Below are positions 24,953 to 39,100 of a DNA stretch of 64,000 bases, piece after piece. Source of the DNA: Metellina segmentata (Eukaryota; Arthropoda; Arachnida; Araneae; Tetragnathidae); contig OX375880.1 of assembly GCA_947359465.1 (NCBI GenBank), positions 22,706,714-22,770,713 on the forward strand, read 5' to 3'. Position numbers and translations under genes: made by a program. The notes under the pieces are model-generated. The model was not told the origin of the DNA, made no database searches, and worked only from the letters and a program-made list of their open reading frames with translations. The first letter of the stretch is position 1. The number at the start of each line of letters is the position of its first letter.

Positions 24953-25975
24953 TATTAAAAAAAAGTTTCCGCCGCCGCAGGATTGAAAACTGTGCTGTTT
25001 AGCTCGATTCTTAGACGGTTTCGCTAGAAATTTCGGATCAGAAAAATATGAAATTAACATTGTTTGTTCTTTATTGTATTATCTGGACAATTATTAAGAT
25101 TTTTTTTTTCTGATGCGGCTATTAGTTTAGGGTTTTTTAGTATCAAAATTGAAGAAGCCAAATTTCTTCCGCGAGTGAGCAAAACACATACAAATTTTCA
25201 GTCTTAAGCAATGAGTTTTTTTTTTAAGTACATCTCAACGTAAATTTTTGCAGCTAGTTGAGTATTTTTAAAAATTCCAGTTTGGTTCTTGATAATATTT
25301 TTTTTTTGAAATTCGGGAAAAATCGAAACATTTTCGTTACTTTTTTTTTTAACTCTCATATCTATATCTTATTACTATTACTTTTTAATTCTGAAAACAT
25401 CGCAGTATACCTCAGAATGTACTCTTTCTTACGGTACAATTATTTCTAAAATTGGTTCATAAATAAGTTTGATGCAGTCAAAAGTTAGTCACAAATTTCA
25501 TATTTTTTAGTTCGCGGAGAAGGTTTCGCAGTCAGGTGTGGGTTGTATTTTTGACTATTGGGTTTGCCAAATATCAAATTTATCGTAGTAACAATTGCCA
25601 TAAAACGATTTCTTTTCATTTGGCGAGGAAAATGGCTCGCTTTTTTCACTCTGCTCTCAGACGGTTTACGGACAAAGTACAGATTGTAAAGTTAGGAGAT
25701 TAACACGGTTTACTTAAAATTGTACAGGAAAAAAGACGTAGAAGGTTTTTTACTGAAGCGGATATTAGTTTAGGGTGCAATAAGTGTAAAGTAAAAAAAA
25801 AAATCAAATCACTTGCGAAAGGAGTATTGGTTTGCGAAGCAAACCAAACGGGACTACGTAGCAATCCTCGAGGGTGGTCAAGCATAACCGAAGAGGGGGC
25901 GAAGCCCTCGCTGTGACGTCACGGACCGGAAAGTCAACTCAGGATTATACGAATTATTAATTACAGGATTATACA
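24953..25975 (+). mobile_element. Helitron, unit 2 of the tandem pair
   Basis: It begins directly after the CTAGT of unit 1 with TATTAAAAAAAAGTTTCCGC, then CGCCGCAGGATTG, and repeats the unit 1 body. It ends in the degraded hairpins GGTTTGCGAAGCAAACC, then GAGGGGGCGAAGCCCTCGC and GTGACGTCAC. The exact end is uncertain. Confidence 0.72.
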
Positions 25976-25979
25976 AATT

Positions 25980-27180
25980 ATTTCTTTTCCCTGCATCAAA
26001 GCGATTTCCGGAGTGAACCAATGATTACGCGGAGTTGCGGATTTTCGATTCTTTAGCGTAGAAACTCTGGAAGTTTCGGAGCACTTGGCAACTCTGCTAA
26101 TGTCTCGCAGTCTGAAGAAATGGTTCCAGTAAACATCAATATGCTTCATTCTAAATCCTTCTTCCTCAAATTCTCTTGAGTAATTTCCACTCATCCAGTA
26201 GTATGTCTGTTGGGACATCCCATAGCATTGCTCTTGCAAATTCTAATACTTGTTGAACACTCTCGCTACTGAGTCTCTCAAGAGGACCAAGACAGGATAA
26301 ACTTTTAAGGAGAGATGAACTGAAGTAGGACTTCTTCAAAAGATATTTAACACTGGCACTGTCATGATTCTGAGCCCTTAGAAAAAATAAATTCCTTTCC
26401 TTCTCTTCTCTTTCACATTCTGTAGCGCTCTAGAAATTTGATCTCCAATCACAATATCTGCCAAAGGCAACAGTTTCTGAGGACATTATCTTCCAATTTA
26501 GCCATTTTCAAACCTCAAATAAATTCTTCTTTGTAGATCCTACCCAAAATTGTTCTTGTCAACAATTCAAGTTGAGAATGCAGGGTTTAAGTTTTAGGGG
26601 TTCCTTTTTCTGAAGAAATTCGGTCACACGATTAAATATACTTGTACTTGATACGACAAATATCACTTCAGCCTTCATAGTTTCTCTTCTAAGTAAATGA
26701 ACAATATTTTCATTGCCTGATCTTTGTATCATGTTTGGCTTCTTTATTGGAATATAGTCAAGGAAATACTTTCACACTGCAATCCACTGTTCAAGTAACC
26801 TTTCAGCAGCTGGCTTTAGGCTTAGCCACCTGCTTGAACAATGCTTTATGAAATGGTGAGTGGGAAGTTTCAAGTCTTCTTGAATTTGTTTGTATGTTGA
26901 CCAACGCTTAGGCCACTGATTAAAAAATCTGTGAATAGTTAAAACTAGTTCAGACACATCTTCCCCAAACTCTTTTAGACCTTTAAGAAAAGCATTATGT
27001 ATTATGTGAATATTACATGTCCCAATGTTAATTAGTATTTTTTTTCGGGTAGAAAGTAATAAGTCATTAATAGTTTCTGACTTTTACTAAAAAAACTCAA
27101 GAATTTGTAATAATCAACTTCCGATGATAACAGAGAATGATTTTCAATATGTTTGCAACGCTCTTTTAATATTTAACCCT
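25980..27180 (-). pseudogene. hAT transposase remnant of the 5.6-kb element, main part
   Basis: The minus strand reads SELVLTIHRFFNQWPKRWST, EDLKLPTHHFIKHCSSRWLS, LKPAAERLLEQWIAV, KYFLDYIPIKKPN and AEVIFVVSSTSIFNRVTEFL. The C(S)RWLSL.....R.L.QW pattern is that of hAT transposases related to ZNF862-type proteins. Several stops and frame changes make it non-functional. Confidence 0.8.
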
Positions 27181-28170
27181 CTGGATACAGAGACGGACGA
27201 AATTTTTGCAATCTCTGGTTACGGAATCTTTCAGATCTCAAGCTCCTGAAGAAACGACTGAAGTCCATTAAGATTTCCATGCCCTCATTTCTGTGCCACA
27301 AAGAGAGCAGCGTGTGAATAGCCTCCGTTCCGTAGACAGGGACGTCGGGGTTCTCGATGGGGAACTTTGAGCGTTTAGAATGTGTGAGAGGTTGATGATT
27401 ATCCAATTAAAAACTTGGCCGAGGATACCTTCGAGTGTAAATTATCATACATATTGAAGCTTCCGCCGTCCTTTCAGAGTTTACCCTAACGTATCTATAC
27501 CTTCTAGACCATAATCAGACCCACAGTATACCTGGGATCCTCCTGGGTTAATTTTGCGTTAATATTAGCTTGATCCGTCCGGTCTCTTCACCTCTCCATT
27601 CTCGTCTTATTCCAGAATCCGAAAAAAAATGGGTCTGTTGAAACCGCTCTCAGATTTGTGTATGGAGGATGTTATCCCCCCTTTTAAGTGTCCACTGGCA
27701 TTGATCACCATTTACGAACTGTCAGCGTCTGACCTCCTGGAGGGTTACTCCTATTGTTCGACCCTGTCGAACGGTGATATATATCTTACGCCAAAGGATA
27801 CGCCACATAATTCTATGAAAGGAAAACGTTAGTCGTAAATGCCACTTAAGTTCTATCACTCAAGTTAGGTAATTTGGTAAGAAGGGTCGGACATGCAGAT
27901 GGCCCTGCTTCCCTTAAACTTCGCCGCTTCGTTTTACTGATAGCCTTTTTCTGTGGGAAAATTTCCAGAACTAGCTGCGAATACACCGCGAGCAACATGA
28001 AGTATCCTTTTACAATTGAAACGGTACGCTTTTGAATCCATTCTTGCGGTGGAATGTAGCGAGCATTTCGAAATTGAATTCGTACGAACCCTGTTTTTTT
28101 TAGAGGAAATGAATTTTTTTAACTGTGCACCAAAAATGTTTCTTCTCTAAATAAGATTTAAGAACTTAAA
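27181..28170. other. Left part of the 5.6-kb hAT element; no protein recognised
   Basis: Two modest ORFs (27173-27406 minus, 27629-27832 plus) resemble nothing I know. The segment is less AT-rich than its surroundings. It could be the N-terminal transposase part or an older insertion. Confidence 0.4.
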
Positions 28171-28255
28171 ACCCCTGAAAAGGTGACAAAATGTCAAAAA
28201 GGTGACAAAAAATAAAAAGGTGACAAAAAGTGACGTGTTAGGAGCCCTGCATTAA

Positions 28256-29974
28256 ACAAACATGGTTAATCTCTGCACAGTTTGAAATTTTAGTATTTAT
28301 TAGTTACAAGCCTGTTTAGTGAGGAGTGCACTATTTTATGGCTGAACTTGTTATAAAAAGCGTCATCAGTGAGTGATATAATGAAATGCTTTTTAAAAAT
28401 AGACTTCATTGCACACACACACAAACCTTATTTTCTTTATTATCAAAAATAATTTTTTTAAATATAGAAATAAAGTGAGGCATAGCTTGAGTAAAACTCT
28501 TGAAGACTGATGTTTCTCTCAAGAGCGAGGTAATTTTAGTCTTCGTAAAATCATTTGCATTAGATGTTTAAAAGGCGAGATGGTTCTGTCCCACGAGAAA
28601 TTTCCCATAGGGTCAATAATACATAGGGAAAAGTTCAGAAAGCAAAATTTTTCAACATTAATTTAGAAAATAAAACTGAAAGTTTCTTTATGTTAAAAAC
28701 AATACTTTTATTTTAGTGACAAAAGGAATAAGAAATTCAACATGACAAAGGGATGACTGCACATACGTATACAATTAGACATTACAGCTTTACTTGAATG
28801 TTAAAACTAATATTAATTCATACAGATGAGTAATTTTCTGAATAGTAGTACGAGAAAATATATGCATTTCGCTAGTTTTCTTTTGCTTAAGGTAAAATGC
28901 TGTCTCAAAAATACAAAATGTCAACATTTTAAATGTTTCATGCAACTAATTAGCTTTACAAGTTGTTTATTGACCTGTTTAAATACAAACACCCTTGCTT
29001 CAATTCAAGTTTTTAAAATCAACGAAGCCTCTGAAAATTAAATGAAACAACTTTTAGATGGTTACTCGGTTTTTAAAAAAATAGTTTTTAAAGAACACAA
29101 GCTAATGGCAGTTTACATGGTGTTCTCTATGTAAACTGGTAGCCATGAAGCATTATCAGCATAAACTATGCAAGACCACGAAGAAAATAATTTATACAGA
29201 AAATAATTCCTGACAAATGAAATGCATTAGAACAAATGGTATTGTTCAGAGTTACAAGGCCTTATAGGTATAGTATTCCGAGAATATATGCAACCTAATT
29301 CTTGAATTTGTGAAATAAAACATTTAGCATGACACCTTCACAATCAATAGTACAAAATTGACAACTGGTGGTCATTGTGCTTGGGATTACTCTTTCCATA
29401 ATAGTCTTCCCTCTCAATTTGCTTGAATAAAATCAATTCAATTTTTAGAATATTCATCCAAAAAGCATGACAATACCTCAAACTTAATGAATATTTGTTT
29501 AAAAAAACCTTGTAATAACTTGAGAAAATGCAGAGAGCATTATAAATTTGAATTATTCATGCACTTTTCCAAGTACTGGAGTTCAAAATTTTTCACAAAT
29601 AAATGGAGAAATTTATTTTTTTTATTTCGATTTCTATATGTTATAACTACAATAGCTGTATGTTTATACACATATTACAAAATGAGTGTAAGAAAAGTTA
29701 GAAGAGTTATACAATTTTTTAAATTAAAAATGAAAACAAAAAATTGTTTAATGACTGCTAATCAATTTGTACATAATGAGCTCAACTAAAAACCAGTGAC
29801 TTCTTTTCAATATAAATAAACACTTTTGTAGCTTTTTACATAAAAATACAAAATTATATTGAATATACAAAGTTAATGCAAATGCATATCTATTATAAAA
29901 TCTGAAGTGGAGAATTCTCGACCTAAAATTAGAGACCAATTGTATTAGTAGCTGAGAAAATGCAGCAGTTTCCT
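28256..29974. other. Downstream flank of FAF1; no other gene seen
   Basis: AT-rich. It may include part of a long FAF1 3' UTR if the poly(A) signal near 29975 is not the one used. A 100-codon frame at 29487-29789 is Lys/Asn/Phe-rich, as expected by chance. Confidence 0.45.
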
Positions 29975-29980
29975 TTTATT
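29975..29980 (-). terminator. Candidate FAF1 poly(A) signal
   Basis: AATAAA on the minus strand, about 137 bases after the FAF1 stop codon. In DNA this AT-rich such hexamers are common, and others lie further down (for example near 28710), so the true 3' end is uncertain. Confidence 0.35.
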
Positions 29981-30116
29981 GTGAAGTGGGTATCACAGGT
30001 AAAACTTATTTTTGCAGCAAGTAGCTATGGTGATGGCTGCTTGTATTTCTTTAGTATTTTTTGAGGTACGAGAAACAAGCATATATATATATATATATTT
30101 TACATTATGAGCAAGT

Positions 30117-30197
30117 TCATCTTTCCTCCAAGGTAAGAGTCTCTTTAGGATACAGTTTTAATTCTTCTAGAGTTTTCTGTTCTTCCACAGTCGTGAG
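30117..30197 (-). CDS. FAF1: FAF1 last exon: UBX C-terminus and stop
   Basis: Residues 619-644 plus TGA. LTTVEEQKTLEELKLYPKET then LTLEER align with SLLEVKLFPQETLFLEAKE. Acceptor TTACAG. The intron before it is 3.2 kb. Confidence 0.92.
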   Translation of the reverse strand, partial: LTTVEEQKTLEELKLYPKETLTLEER

Positions 30198-33100
30198 CTG
30201 TAAGCGAAAGAAAGAGTTATTCATGGTTACCACAGCAAAATAATTTTCCACAGTATTACAATGCTAGTATAAATTAAACACCAATGACCAGAAAGTTCAT
30301 TTCTGAAACACATACTAGGGTTAATAACTCTTCAAAGGAAAATGCAGGCCATTCAAAGGCTTTGTCGTTTTTTTAAGACTGCATTCTACATACATTGCAA
30401 CACAATAAAGAATAATTGCAGGGACAAAGAAAGATTTGATTGCTAGGTTAGTCTCACAGACCCAGTTTTAAAACAAAGAAGCTAATCTATAAATATTATG
30501 CCCTTTATTTTTAATCACATTTGGCGTTGGACAAATATTACTGATTTTGGATTTTGAATGAAGGTAAAATACAATATTCAGTACTCTTATAAAAGCACTT
30601 AATATTTTAAGGGCTTAAAAGTATTAGGGGGTCTTTTAAGGCAAATATCCATCAAAACAAATGAAAAATCAGGCCTTTATATAGCTTTTTAAGTTTTAAA
30701 GCATGTGAGATTTGCCAGTAGTGTATAGTATTAAATTATTGAATAGGTCATTCAGTTATTAAGTGTGTTGTGACCTAGAAACACTCAATAACTAAATGCC
30801 CACATTTCTCGGGAATCCATGGATTTTTCAACCCTTAGAAGATTTTGAATGGTTCTTTCCTTAAATGAAATCCTTTGGAACAATTCTATTGAAGGGTGGA
30901 GGCAAAATCCTCGAAAAAAGTTCCCTGATAACAATTAAAAAACTTTCTCTGATTTTACAATTCCCTTAATAAATGTTGTGATCGGTATCAATATACAGTA
31001 CTCACGCAATATTTTTAAATATTTAGGGTAAGATGGGGCTAAAGGATAACTCTCCACAAATATTTTGAATTTTTTCTCTTCAGACATTTTAATTGTTATT
31101 GTAAGGGTTGGAACCCTGAATAGAACTCGTACGATAGCAATTGAAAAAACTGGGGAGAAAAAATACAAAATATTTTGATTATGAACTTATTACACCAGAC
31201 CCTACATTATCATGCCCTACATCAATATCACATGCAAATATACATAACAAATTCTACAAAAATGTAATTGTAAGCAAAAAATATTAATTTAATGCACAAA
31301 AAAAACATCATTAGTTGCACAAATTTCAAATTGTATACCACAAGTGGCCGCGGAAAATATGGCGGCGTTTTTCCCGGTAATAAAAAATTACGACGACAGT
31401 GTTTGTTATTCAAATTACAATTTCGGCGAATACGGTTAGTTGCATTCTCAAAAGTACTCATAATCGTGAATCTTTAAATAGGACAAACGATAATAAGTTG
31501 TCATATAACTAAGTTATCAAAATTTCCTTGATTTTTTTGCGAAATTTGGAAATTTCCAGAACTAAAAAGTTTTCTGAGAATTCCCCGATTTCCCGGTTCT
31601 GTTCCCACCCTGTATTGGCACTTTCCTTGGAAAATATTGCTTTTAAAGTATTCTATTGCTCTTTTACTCAGTACAGAATCCCTTGGAAAGATTCTATTGC
31701 TCATTTCCTTAGAATGGAATCGTTTGGGGAGGTTGTATAGCTCATTTCCCTAGAAGCCATTTCTTTTCAGACTTCATTTTCTTAAAATATAATCTCCAAG
31801 ATTATAAAAGGAAGTGTTTGTCTGTTTGTTTTCTTGCACGCAAAGTCCTGACGAATCTATGCCACTTACAGTAAGGGGATTTGGCAAACAGGTAGTCCAA
31901 ATTTTTTTGCAATTTTGGGATCGAGGTGAATTTTAAAATTCAATCTAGAATATTTTAGAATGAATTTAATAGGTTTTTTTTCACCATTCTTCCTTTTTCC
32001 GCGGAATGAAGGAACATCAAAATTTAGACTTTTCGCTCTCACGTCAGCCTTTGGAACTATGCCAAGTTTTTTTCATCTCACATCAAGAATGGGAGTGAAT
32101 CTTTTATATTTTCGCAAGAGATTGTGACGTCATGTGAACTTTTGCTTTCCAAATATAAACAAATTGCATTTCTTGCCCTTCGCGTTTAAAAAAAAAATTA
32201 CAATTCCTGCCCTCTTGGATTTCAGCAGAGAGCACAAAAATAAAAAACATTTTGACTGACATTGTTCAGTTCTTTTTTGTAAAATCAGAATCGTTAATCA
32301 TAGATTAAAAATTTCCACAGATTTGAAATCAGCGAAATGGGCACGGGCAATGCCGGGCTAGTCATTTGAAAAGATTGTAATGACTTAAGAAGGTCAAAAT
32401 TGGTTAAAAGTCATGCTAGGAAGATTAGGTGAAATTATGCGTGTGCCCCTCAGAGGGTTAAGGCCCATGGGACATATATAGAGTGGGGAGGTCAGGAAAG
32501 CCCTAGGTGCTGATTCCACTAGGGAATATTGCACCAAATGGGACATCATACCACCCTAAGAAAATATAAATTTTATAAATTATAAATTTTTGACAAGTAG
32601 CTTTGGATGTTACTTGCACTTGAAGTAATACAAATTAAAATAAACTGGTTTCATGACCAATTTTCACAATTTTGTGTTTGTGCATATAAATAGAAAAACA
32701 GAACTAATTAAAAGATATTTTTTTATCTAATTCTCTGCTGAGGACCATTTTTCCAATGTGGGAATTTAAGATATTTAGACAATCAATTGTCACAAAAAGA
32801 ATATATCTGAATCCACAAGAGCTAGCTAGATATATGCAATACAAAGCTACTCACCGCTAAAAAAAATTAGCTTACTTATACTACCAAGGATTTTTTTTTT
32901 GTATTCTTCACATTGCACATGTTTGAAATAGGACAAATTAATGTGATAAAAATAATTCAGAAATGAAATTGAGTAGTTAAAAGACAATGTAATCTGCAAA
33001 TCATTAATACTGTTCCAGATATAACCCTAGTTTCCAACTTTTTGGTTTAACTAGCGCTTCAAATATACATAATTTTCAAATCCAGTATGATTCAAATGAC

Positions 33101-36100
33101 TTTTACAAAGCTGGATTAGCATTGAAATGTAGCTATGTTGTAAAAGAGAGAATTTTTACTCCCTGGGCATCAAAGATATAATTCTCGAAGGATAACCATT
33201 CATTCAAATTCAGTAATCTTTTATTCTGAAAGGGCGAATCCAGAAGAATTTAAGCTGTGTTTTACAGTTAAACTTACTTCTACAGTAGATTTATAGACTA
33301 TAAATCTGAGTTGAATTATTTGACAGGTTGTTACTACAGAATCTGCTTATGCACCCAATAAAAATATTTCATTTTGTATGCTAGTTACTGTATATCAACT
33401 TTAAAAATCAAATCTGCAAAAGTTAATTACTTACATCAATTCGAGGCCAGCTAGCAAGTACTTTATATTCATCGGTAGGATAGCCTTCAGAGGCAATGTA
33501 TGTTAGGAGTAGGGAAAGGGGAGTCTTTGCTGTAAAACTACGTCCAATTGTGCCTCCGTTTGGTAATCTAACCCGGATATGGCTCACTGGCTGTGTCGTA
33601 TCCGCTGAAGGTTCAGGTGGTAGCTGTTCTGCTAAGGATTTCCGGACAGCCTACAAATAAAACAGATATGAACTAAAGCATTAATTCCTAAACATCATAA
33701 TAAATTATCAAAATGCTTCAGCTCAGAGATTAGCATGATTTTTCAACCCATTGTACAAAGAGATTTGGAAATATATTGGTGGCCAACGCACTGAGTAAAC
33801 ACTGAGTAAAATAAAGAAACGAGAAAACAGGTAGGGGATGAATTCGACCCACAAAGCAACCAAGCTTTCAAGCAAACCAAACGGCCGTATTCACAAGTCC
33901 GAGTTAACACGCGGATCAACGATAATCCCTGGGTTATCGAGAAAACAGTATTCACAATGCCGGATCGGTGGTTTAAACCGACGTTTCGGAGTTACATTTT
34001 GATCCTCCGAAATCGGAAAATTGACTCTTGGTTGAGTGTTACGCATGCACAGTACTATCTTTTTGCAAAAGAAGCGAGATAGGCTGCAAACAAATCAAAA
34101 TGGACGACGCACTTCATTCTGCGCTAAATTATAGTATTCTTGTGACAAAGCGCATTCAACTGATCTTTATATGAATCGGAACAAGAACGTGTGTGCATTT
34201 TCCATATAATAGATATGCCCTGATGGTTTCTGGTTTGAACTATATTCTGGTTTGCCAGAGTAGAATCCAACGAGAGAGCGAACAGTAGAATATGACCATG
34301 GCAGATGCAAATTTGTCGTGGAATAAAAATTGTTAACTTATTAGGAAGGAAAGAAAATTGACCATGCAAGTTACTTCACTTTACACCAACACACACCCAT
34401 ACTGACGAGACAAGTAGACAGATAATCAGAAGGTATTGTGTACAATTCTTTCTTGCAAAATTTAAGTTTCCATAAAAATCCAATTTTAAATTAAATACCT
34501 CTGCATTTCTTTTACCAACCCCAAATTAAAATGCCATATGCGTTCTATTAAAATCATAATTTGGAATCAAATTTGTGGCCAAGTACATGCTTGATCCGTA
34601 TGAATGCTGATTCAGGCGTCGTAACAAATATAAACAACATCATGTGATCGTTAGGAGATGGTAGTAGCCAAACACAGAGAGCGTATTAATCTGTGGATCA
34701 CTTAACACGCCTTTTGAGAATACCATTCTTGATGATCCACAATTTAACTCTTGACCCGTGGATCAACTGATCCTCGGGTTAATGTCGAGACGTGTGAATA
34801 AGTGTACTTTTCAAGAAATCTAACCTTCATGGAAAGAAAAAATTATTTTGAGGAAAAAAATTCAAGTCTCTAGATCAACAAATTCTGGTCTAGGAAAGTA
34901 AAAAATCTAATATCTAAAATTTTTTGGGTGTTTCACTTGTAAGCCGATGATACGTAATTGAAAGAAACATGAAAAAAGCAATTGAACAATACATCTTTAA
35001 TAGCTTCCTCATGTTGCCTCTTTTGTTCCAGTTCTTCCTTTTTCAATAATTCTTCCTCTTCTTGTTTCATTTTTTCTTCAAATTCTTGTCTTCGAGCCTC
35101 TTCCTAGAAAACAAGAAAATATTCCAATGAATTCCATTAATAAGAAATAATGAACACATAACAATTTATTTAATCTGATATTTACCATGTCCTAACCTCT
35201 TTTAAAACTGAGATAAAATAGTTTCACAAAATTACTTTGCAGTTCCATTTTCCCATTTTTGGTCCATTGTGACTGATTACAATCTATTAGACTAGTGGTG
35301 GGAATCGGGCATTTTAGGTCCTTAAAGGCGGCCTTTTGATCCAATCCAAAATTTACAGAACAAATCCTTTTTTATCTTAATACATTTTGCTTGTCTTTAA
35401 TATTTTATTTTTTAAATGAATATATTTAAAATGCCTAAGACTAAAATAAGTTTCAAGGAAATAATTCTTTAACGACAAAACTTAACGATACACACCAATA
35501 AAATTAAAGTTATTGATTTCATAAAAAGTGCATCTGAAATCTAAAATAGTTGCTGCACTGAATTGTTAAAAGTGACTAAGGAACCCAAGCTTGAAAGTTT
35601 AACAAATGCTGCAAGAGACGTAATTTAAAAATGTCAACATGTGATTATTTTTATGTCAAAAGGAGTTTAATAAAACATGGTTAATGACTTTACAGAAAAT
35701 AAACTTATTGTTAAATCCTAGTGTATCATCACCAAGTTGGTGCTATATTAGCAACCTATTACTTCTGTTTTGTATTTCATCATTTGAATATTAGGTTGTT
35801 GCAAATGAATAGAACAATGAATGGCAAATTGAGTTGTATTCAAAAAGTTTGTGTCGTAAGAGCTGCAGGTTACATTTTTTTATGTGACATAATATAAATA
35901 TGCAACATGGATGGACAATGTTGCGTTTGGTATACATTGAACAGCGAAAAATGTTGAAACTAAGTTGGGAATAAGACTAAGTGAACTGAGGATTATTATC
36001 TTTCAATTTAAAACTTGGGGAAATCCATGAATGCAATGCAATATAAATTATGTAACTAGAGTCATTTTTCATTGGTGAGGAGGATTTAGATAGTGTTACG

Positions 36101-39100
36101 GATCTGTAAAATAAACCCTGTGATATCTGGCCGCTGTTGGTGATTAGTTTAGGAGAGTTCTTGGCGAATCCCCTCCTGCATGGAAGGGTTGCCATACAGA
36201 AAATCAGATTCCAATAATTGCCTCGATTGAGAGAGGCTGCTTTGTTTTAAAGGTGCGATGTACGGCACCGACTGAAATTATGTGTTTGTGTGTGCATTTT
36301 ATCATTTAATTAAATTGTTATTTTTATAAAGATAATATATGTATGCTGTCATTTCATTTGCATGTGTTGCCAGCACAGGCCATTGTATCATTTTGGACTT
36401 CTCTTCTTGAATGGCCATAAGTGTTAGCTTTACCTATAAAGGAACTTTCAACTTGTACCTTTGCAGTTCATTGACATTTTTAGAATTTCTAACAAACCTT
36501 CCATGAGTAATTAATATTCTACATAAATGTAATAACTGGTATCGTTGGCTTGGCACAAAAACTCATTAACTGACATCTTCTATGACATTAAATGCTTCTT
36601 TTCATAACGAAGCGCAATACAGTTTCCCACGGTAATTTATTTAAAAGACATATAATCCTTATAAATTTTATTTTTGAGTTAAAAATGAACAGTCATTCTT
36701 TAGTTAATGCTTCAGTTTTGTCAGTTAATGAGTTTCTGCTTTAAGCTGACAATAGAGTTTCATTGACATTTTAGGCTCACAAATGATTTATTTCTACATA
36801 TAAATGGAATTTAAAATAAACCTCAATACATTGCAAACATATTTGTTCCAAACTTCGCACGAATGAACCTTCAACAAAATCTTAAAAAATATTAGTATAG
36901 GGTGCTCTTTCTGTTTGCCAAAAACTTGAAATTGCACAAAGCTCATCACATTATAACTAGAATTTCACAAACTGATATTTTAAAAAACATCCACCAAAAA
37001 TATTTAAATACAACCTTGGCTCTATCAGCAATTAAAGAAGCTTCATATGCAGCATCCTGTTCTCTCTTCATTTTTTCACGGGCTTCTCTTTCACCCTGAA
37101 TTAAGAAAGATTTTTTGATTACACACAGAATTATTCATGTTATTTTTAAATTATACAAAATATTGACCTATTTTTCAATCAAAATTTTGGGAAACTAACT
37201 AGCTATTGTGCAACACAATATCTGCTCAATATGAAACCTAGTACAGCTTTCCTTAATTTTTTAATAGCTACCTAAATACAATTTTTATCTGGATAAACAT
37301 GGCTTTCTATATCCATAACTATCATATCATCCACTTACAAGTACTTAACACCAAGGCAAGAAAGTTTTAAGAAAAAAAGGGGGAGGTAAGTTCTACTTAC
37401 CATGCTAAACTCACTCAAAAATCAAACTTTCATGCAAAGAAAAAAATGACTTGGTGGACTTCATCAGTCTAAAAATTATCGGTACAGCTACACTCTACGT
37501 TTATGAGTGATGGCAAAGGCTTGGCGATTTTTTTGGCGCACTTCTAGTAGCGAGTTACGATAAATTAAGGCAACTCATCTTTTGTTACTGTTGTTGTGGT
37601 TTTCATGGCAACCTTGGCAAACTGAAACTTTCATTTTTAATATTCTTCCAAAATCCGTTTAAATCGTTTGATTTCATTGATTTGTTAAAAAAAAAATTTT
37701 CCTCCCATTGGTTTTGTTTTAAAAATATTCTTTGATTGCACTGGTCCTTTTAAATCATTTTCTATGATACCATTGGTCCATTTATTTGTATTTTGACAGT
37801 TGTGGAATTTTTATTTTATTATAATAGTTTTCACGATAGGATTAAGAGTTTTGTTTTTTTGACCATTTTCGTTTTCATTATTTTTTACGGAAGAATTCTG
37901 ATGTTATCAGGTTGTATTATGCTTGCGTTTTTTGTTTTGTAAATCTTTTTCTTTTTCAGCATGCCCACTGTATTTAGTGTAATTGATAAGTTTCAGGGTA
38001 TTCTTACCATTCGTAGCTTAGTTTCTCTGCTGGTTCACAAATGTGTTTTTATACGTGCCTAAGCTCACTACTTTTTGTGAAAGTTTTTTTAAAATATACT
38101 TTTTAAAACGTTCTGAAATGTACTTATAAAGTGTGTTGTAAAAAGAAAGAAAATTTTGACAGAAAAAGAGTTAGGAAATAATCCTTTCCTTGGCAACTTT
38201 AGAAGTGCGCCAAAAAAATCGCCAAGCCCGTTGCCATTGCTCATAAACGTAGAGAGTAGCTGTTCCAAATTGTCACATTCTGGTCTAAAAACTAAAGCTC
38301 ATATATTGTGAAAATTTTGACAAAATGTTTCACTTGTGAGCTGACAATATCTTCATATACATAGACGATTTTAGCATACCTACGAATATTAAGTTAGAAC
38401 TACCACATCTCAATGGGTTAACTCAAATACATAAACACTGTAGAACATGTTTTCATGTCCATTTATTGCAGAAAAACAAACTTAAGAATTTAAAATTGGG
38501 CACTTTTAGGAATACCTGTGTGCCAATTTCAATTGGAAACAAACTCATTTTACTATTAAAACCTCTTAAATCCAATTTTGGTGCTTTCTGAGGTTTTAAC
38601 ATTATTTAGTTACAAAATGTATTTCAAAAGTTACCAAGTCTACATTAGTAACAAAACCCTCAATAATCGAATTTTTAAACCAGTTATATAATAATTGGTC
38701 CACAATTTGGCATCTAATATTTCATTGCTTTTTGAAAATTTTTGATTCCAAGACTTACCAAGGTTTTGATAATAAAATGTGACACTTAGAACAATCAAAA
38801 TCCCAAAACTCTGCATAAATCAAAATACTATTTCATAAATAATATTAACAATAAATTGAAAGTGAAACCTACTTCTTCCCAGATTTCAGACTGAACTTCA
38901 CTATTAAATACTTCCACAGCGTGGATTAGTCGGGTCATGAGATCGTCCAATCCGACATTACCTGAACGTAAATGAATAAATGCTAATTCATTAAAAGAAT
39001 ATTTTAACAATTTTGCGATTATTTGGCACACATTAGATACTGTATGCATTCAAAAAGAAATCAACAGGGTTTATGTTTGTTGTTATTTTATCAATTCAAT

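Larger units (their letters stand above)
22680..28249 (-). mobile_element. 5.6-kb hAT-like element, split by two tandem Helitrons
   Basis: CAGGGCTCCTAACA at 22680 and its inverted copy TGTTAGGAGCCCTG-like at 28236-28249 form the ends. CATTAA stands on both sides (22674-22679, 28250-28255). Near both ends AAAAGGTGACAAAAAGTGAC-like motifs are repeated several times. A dead transposase is spread over the minus strand at about 27180-25980 and 23420-23150. The gap between holds two Helitrons (23418 to about 25975). Confidence 0.83.

Noticed and set aside
24806..25060. An 84-codon minus-strand frame with SCG/GGGN-rich sequence
   Set aside because: It runs through the hairpin chain of the Helitron end and has no protein character.
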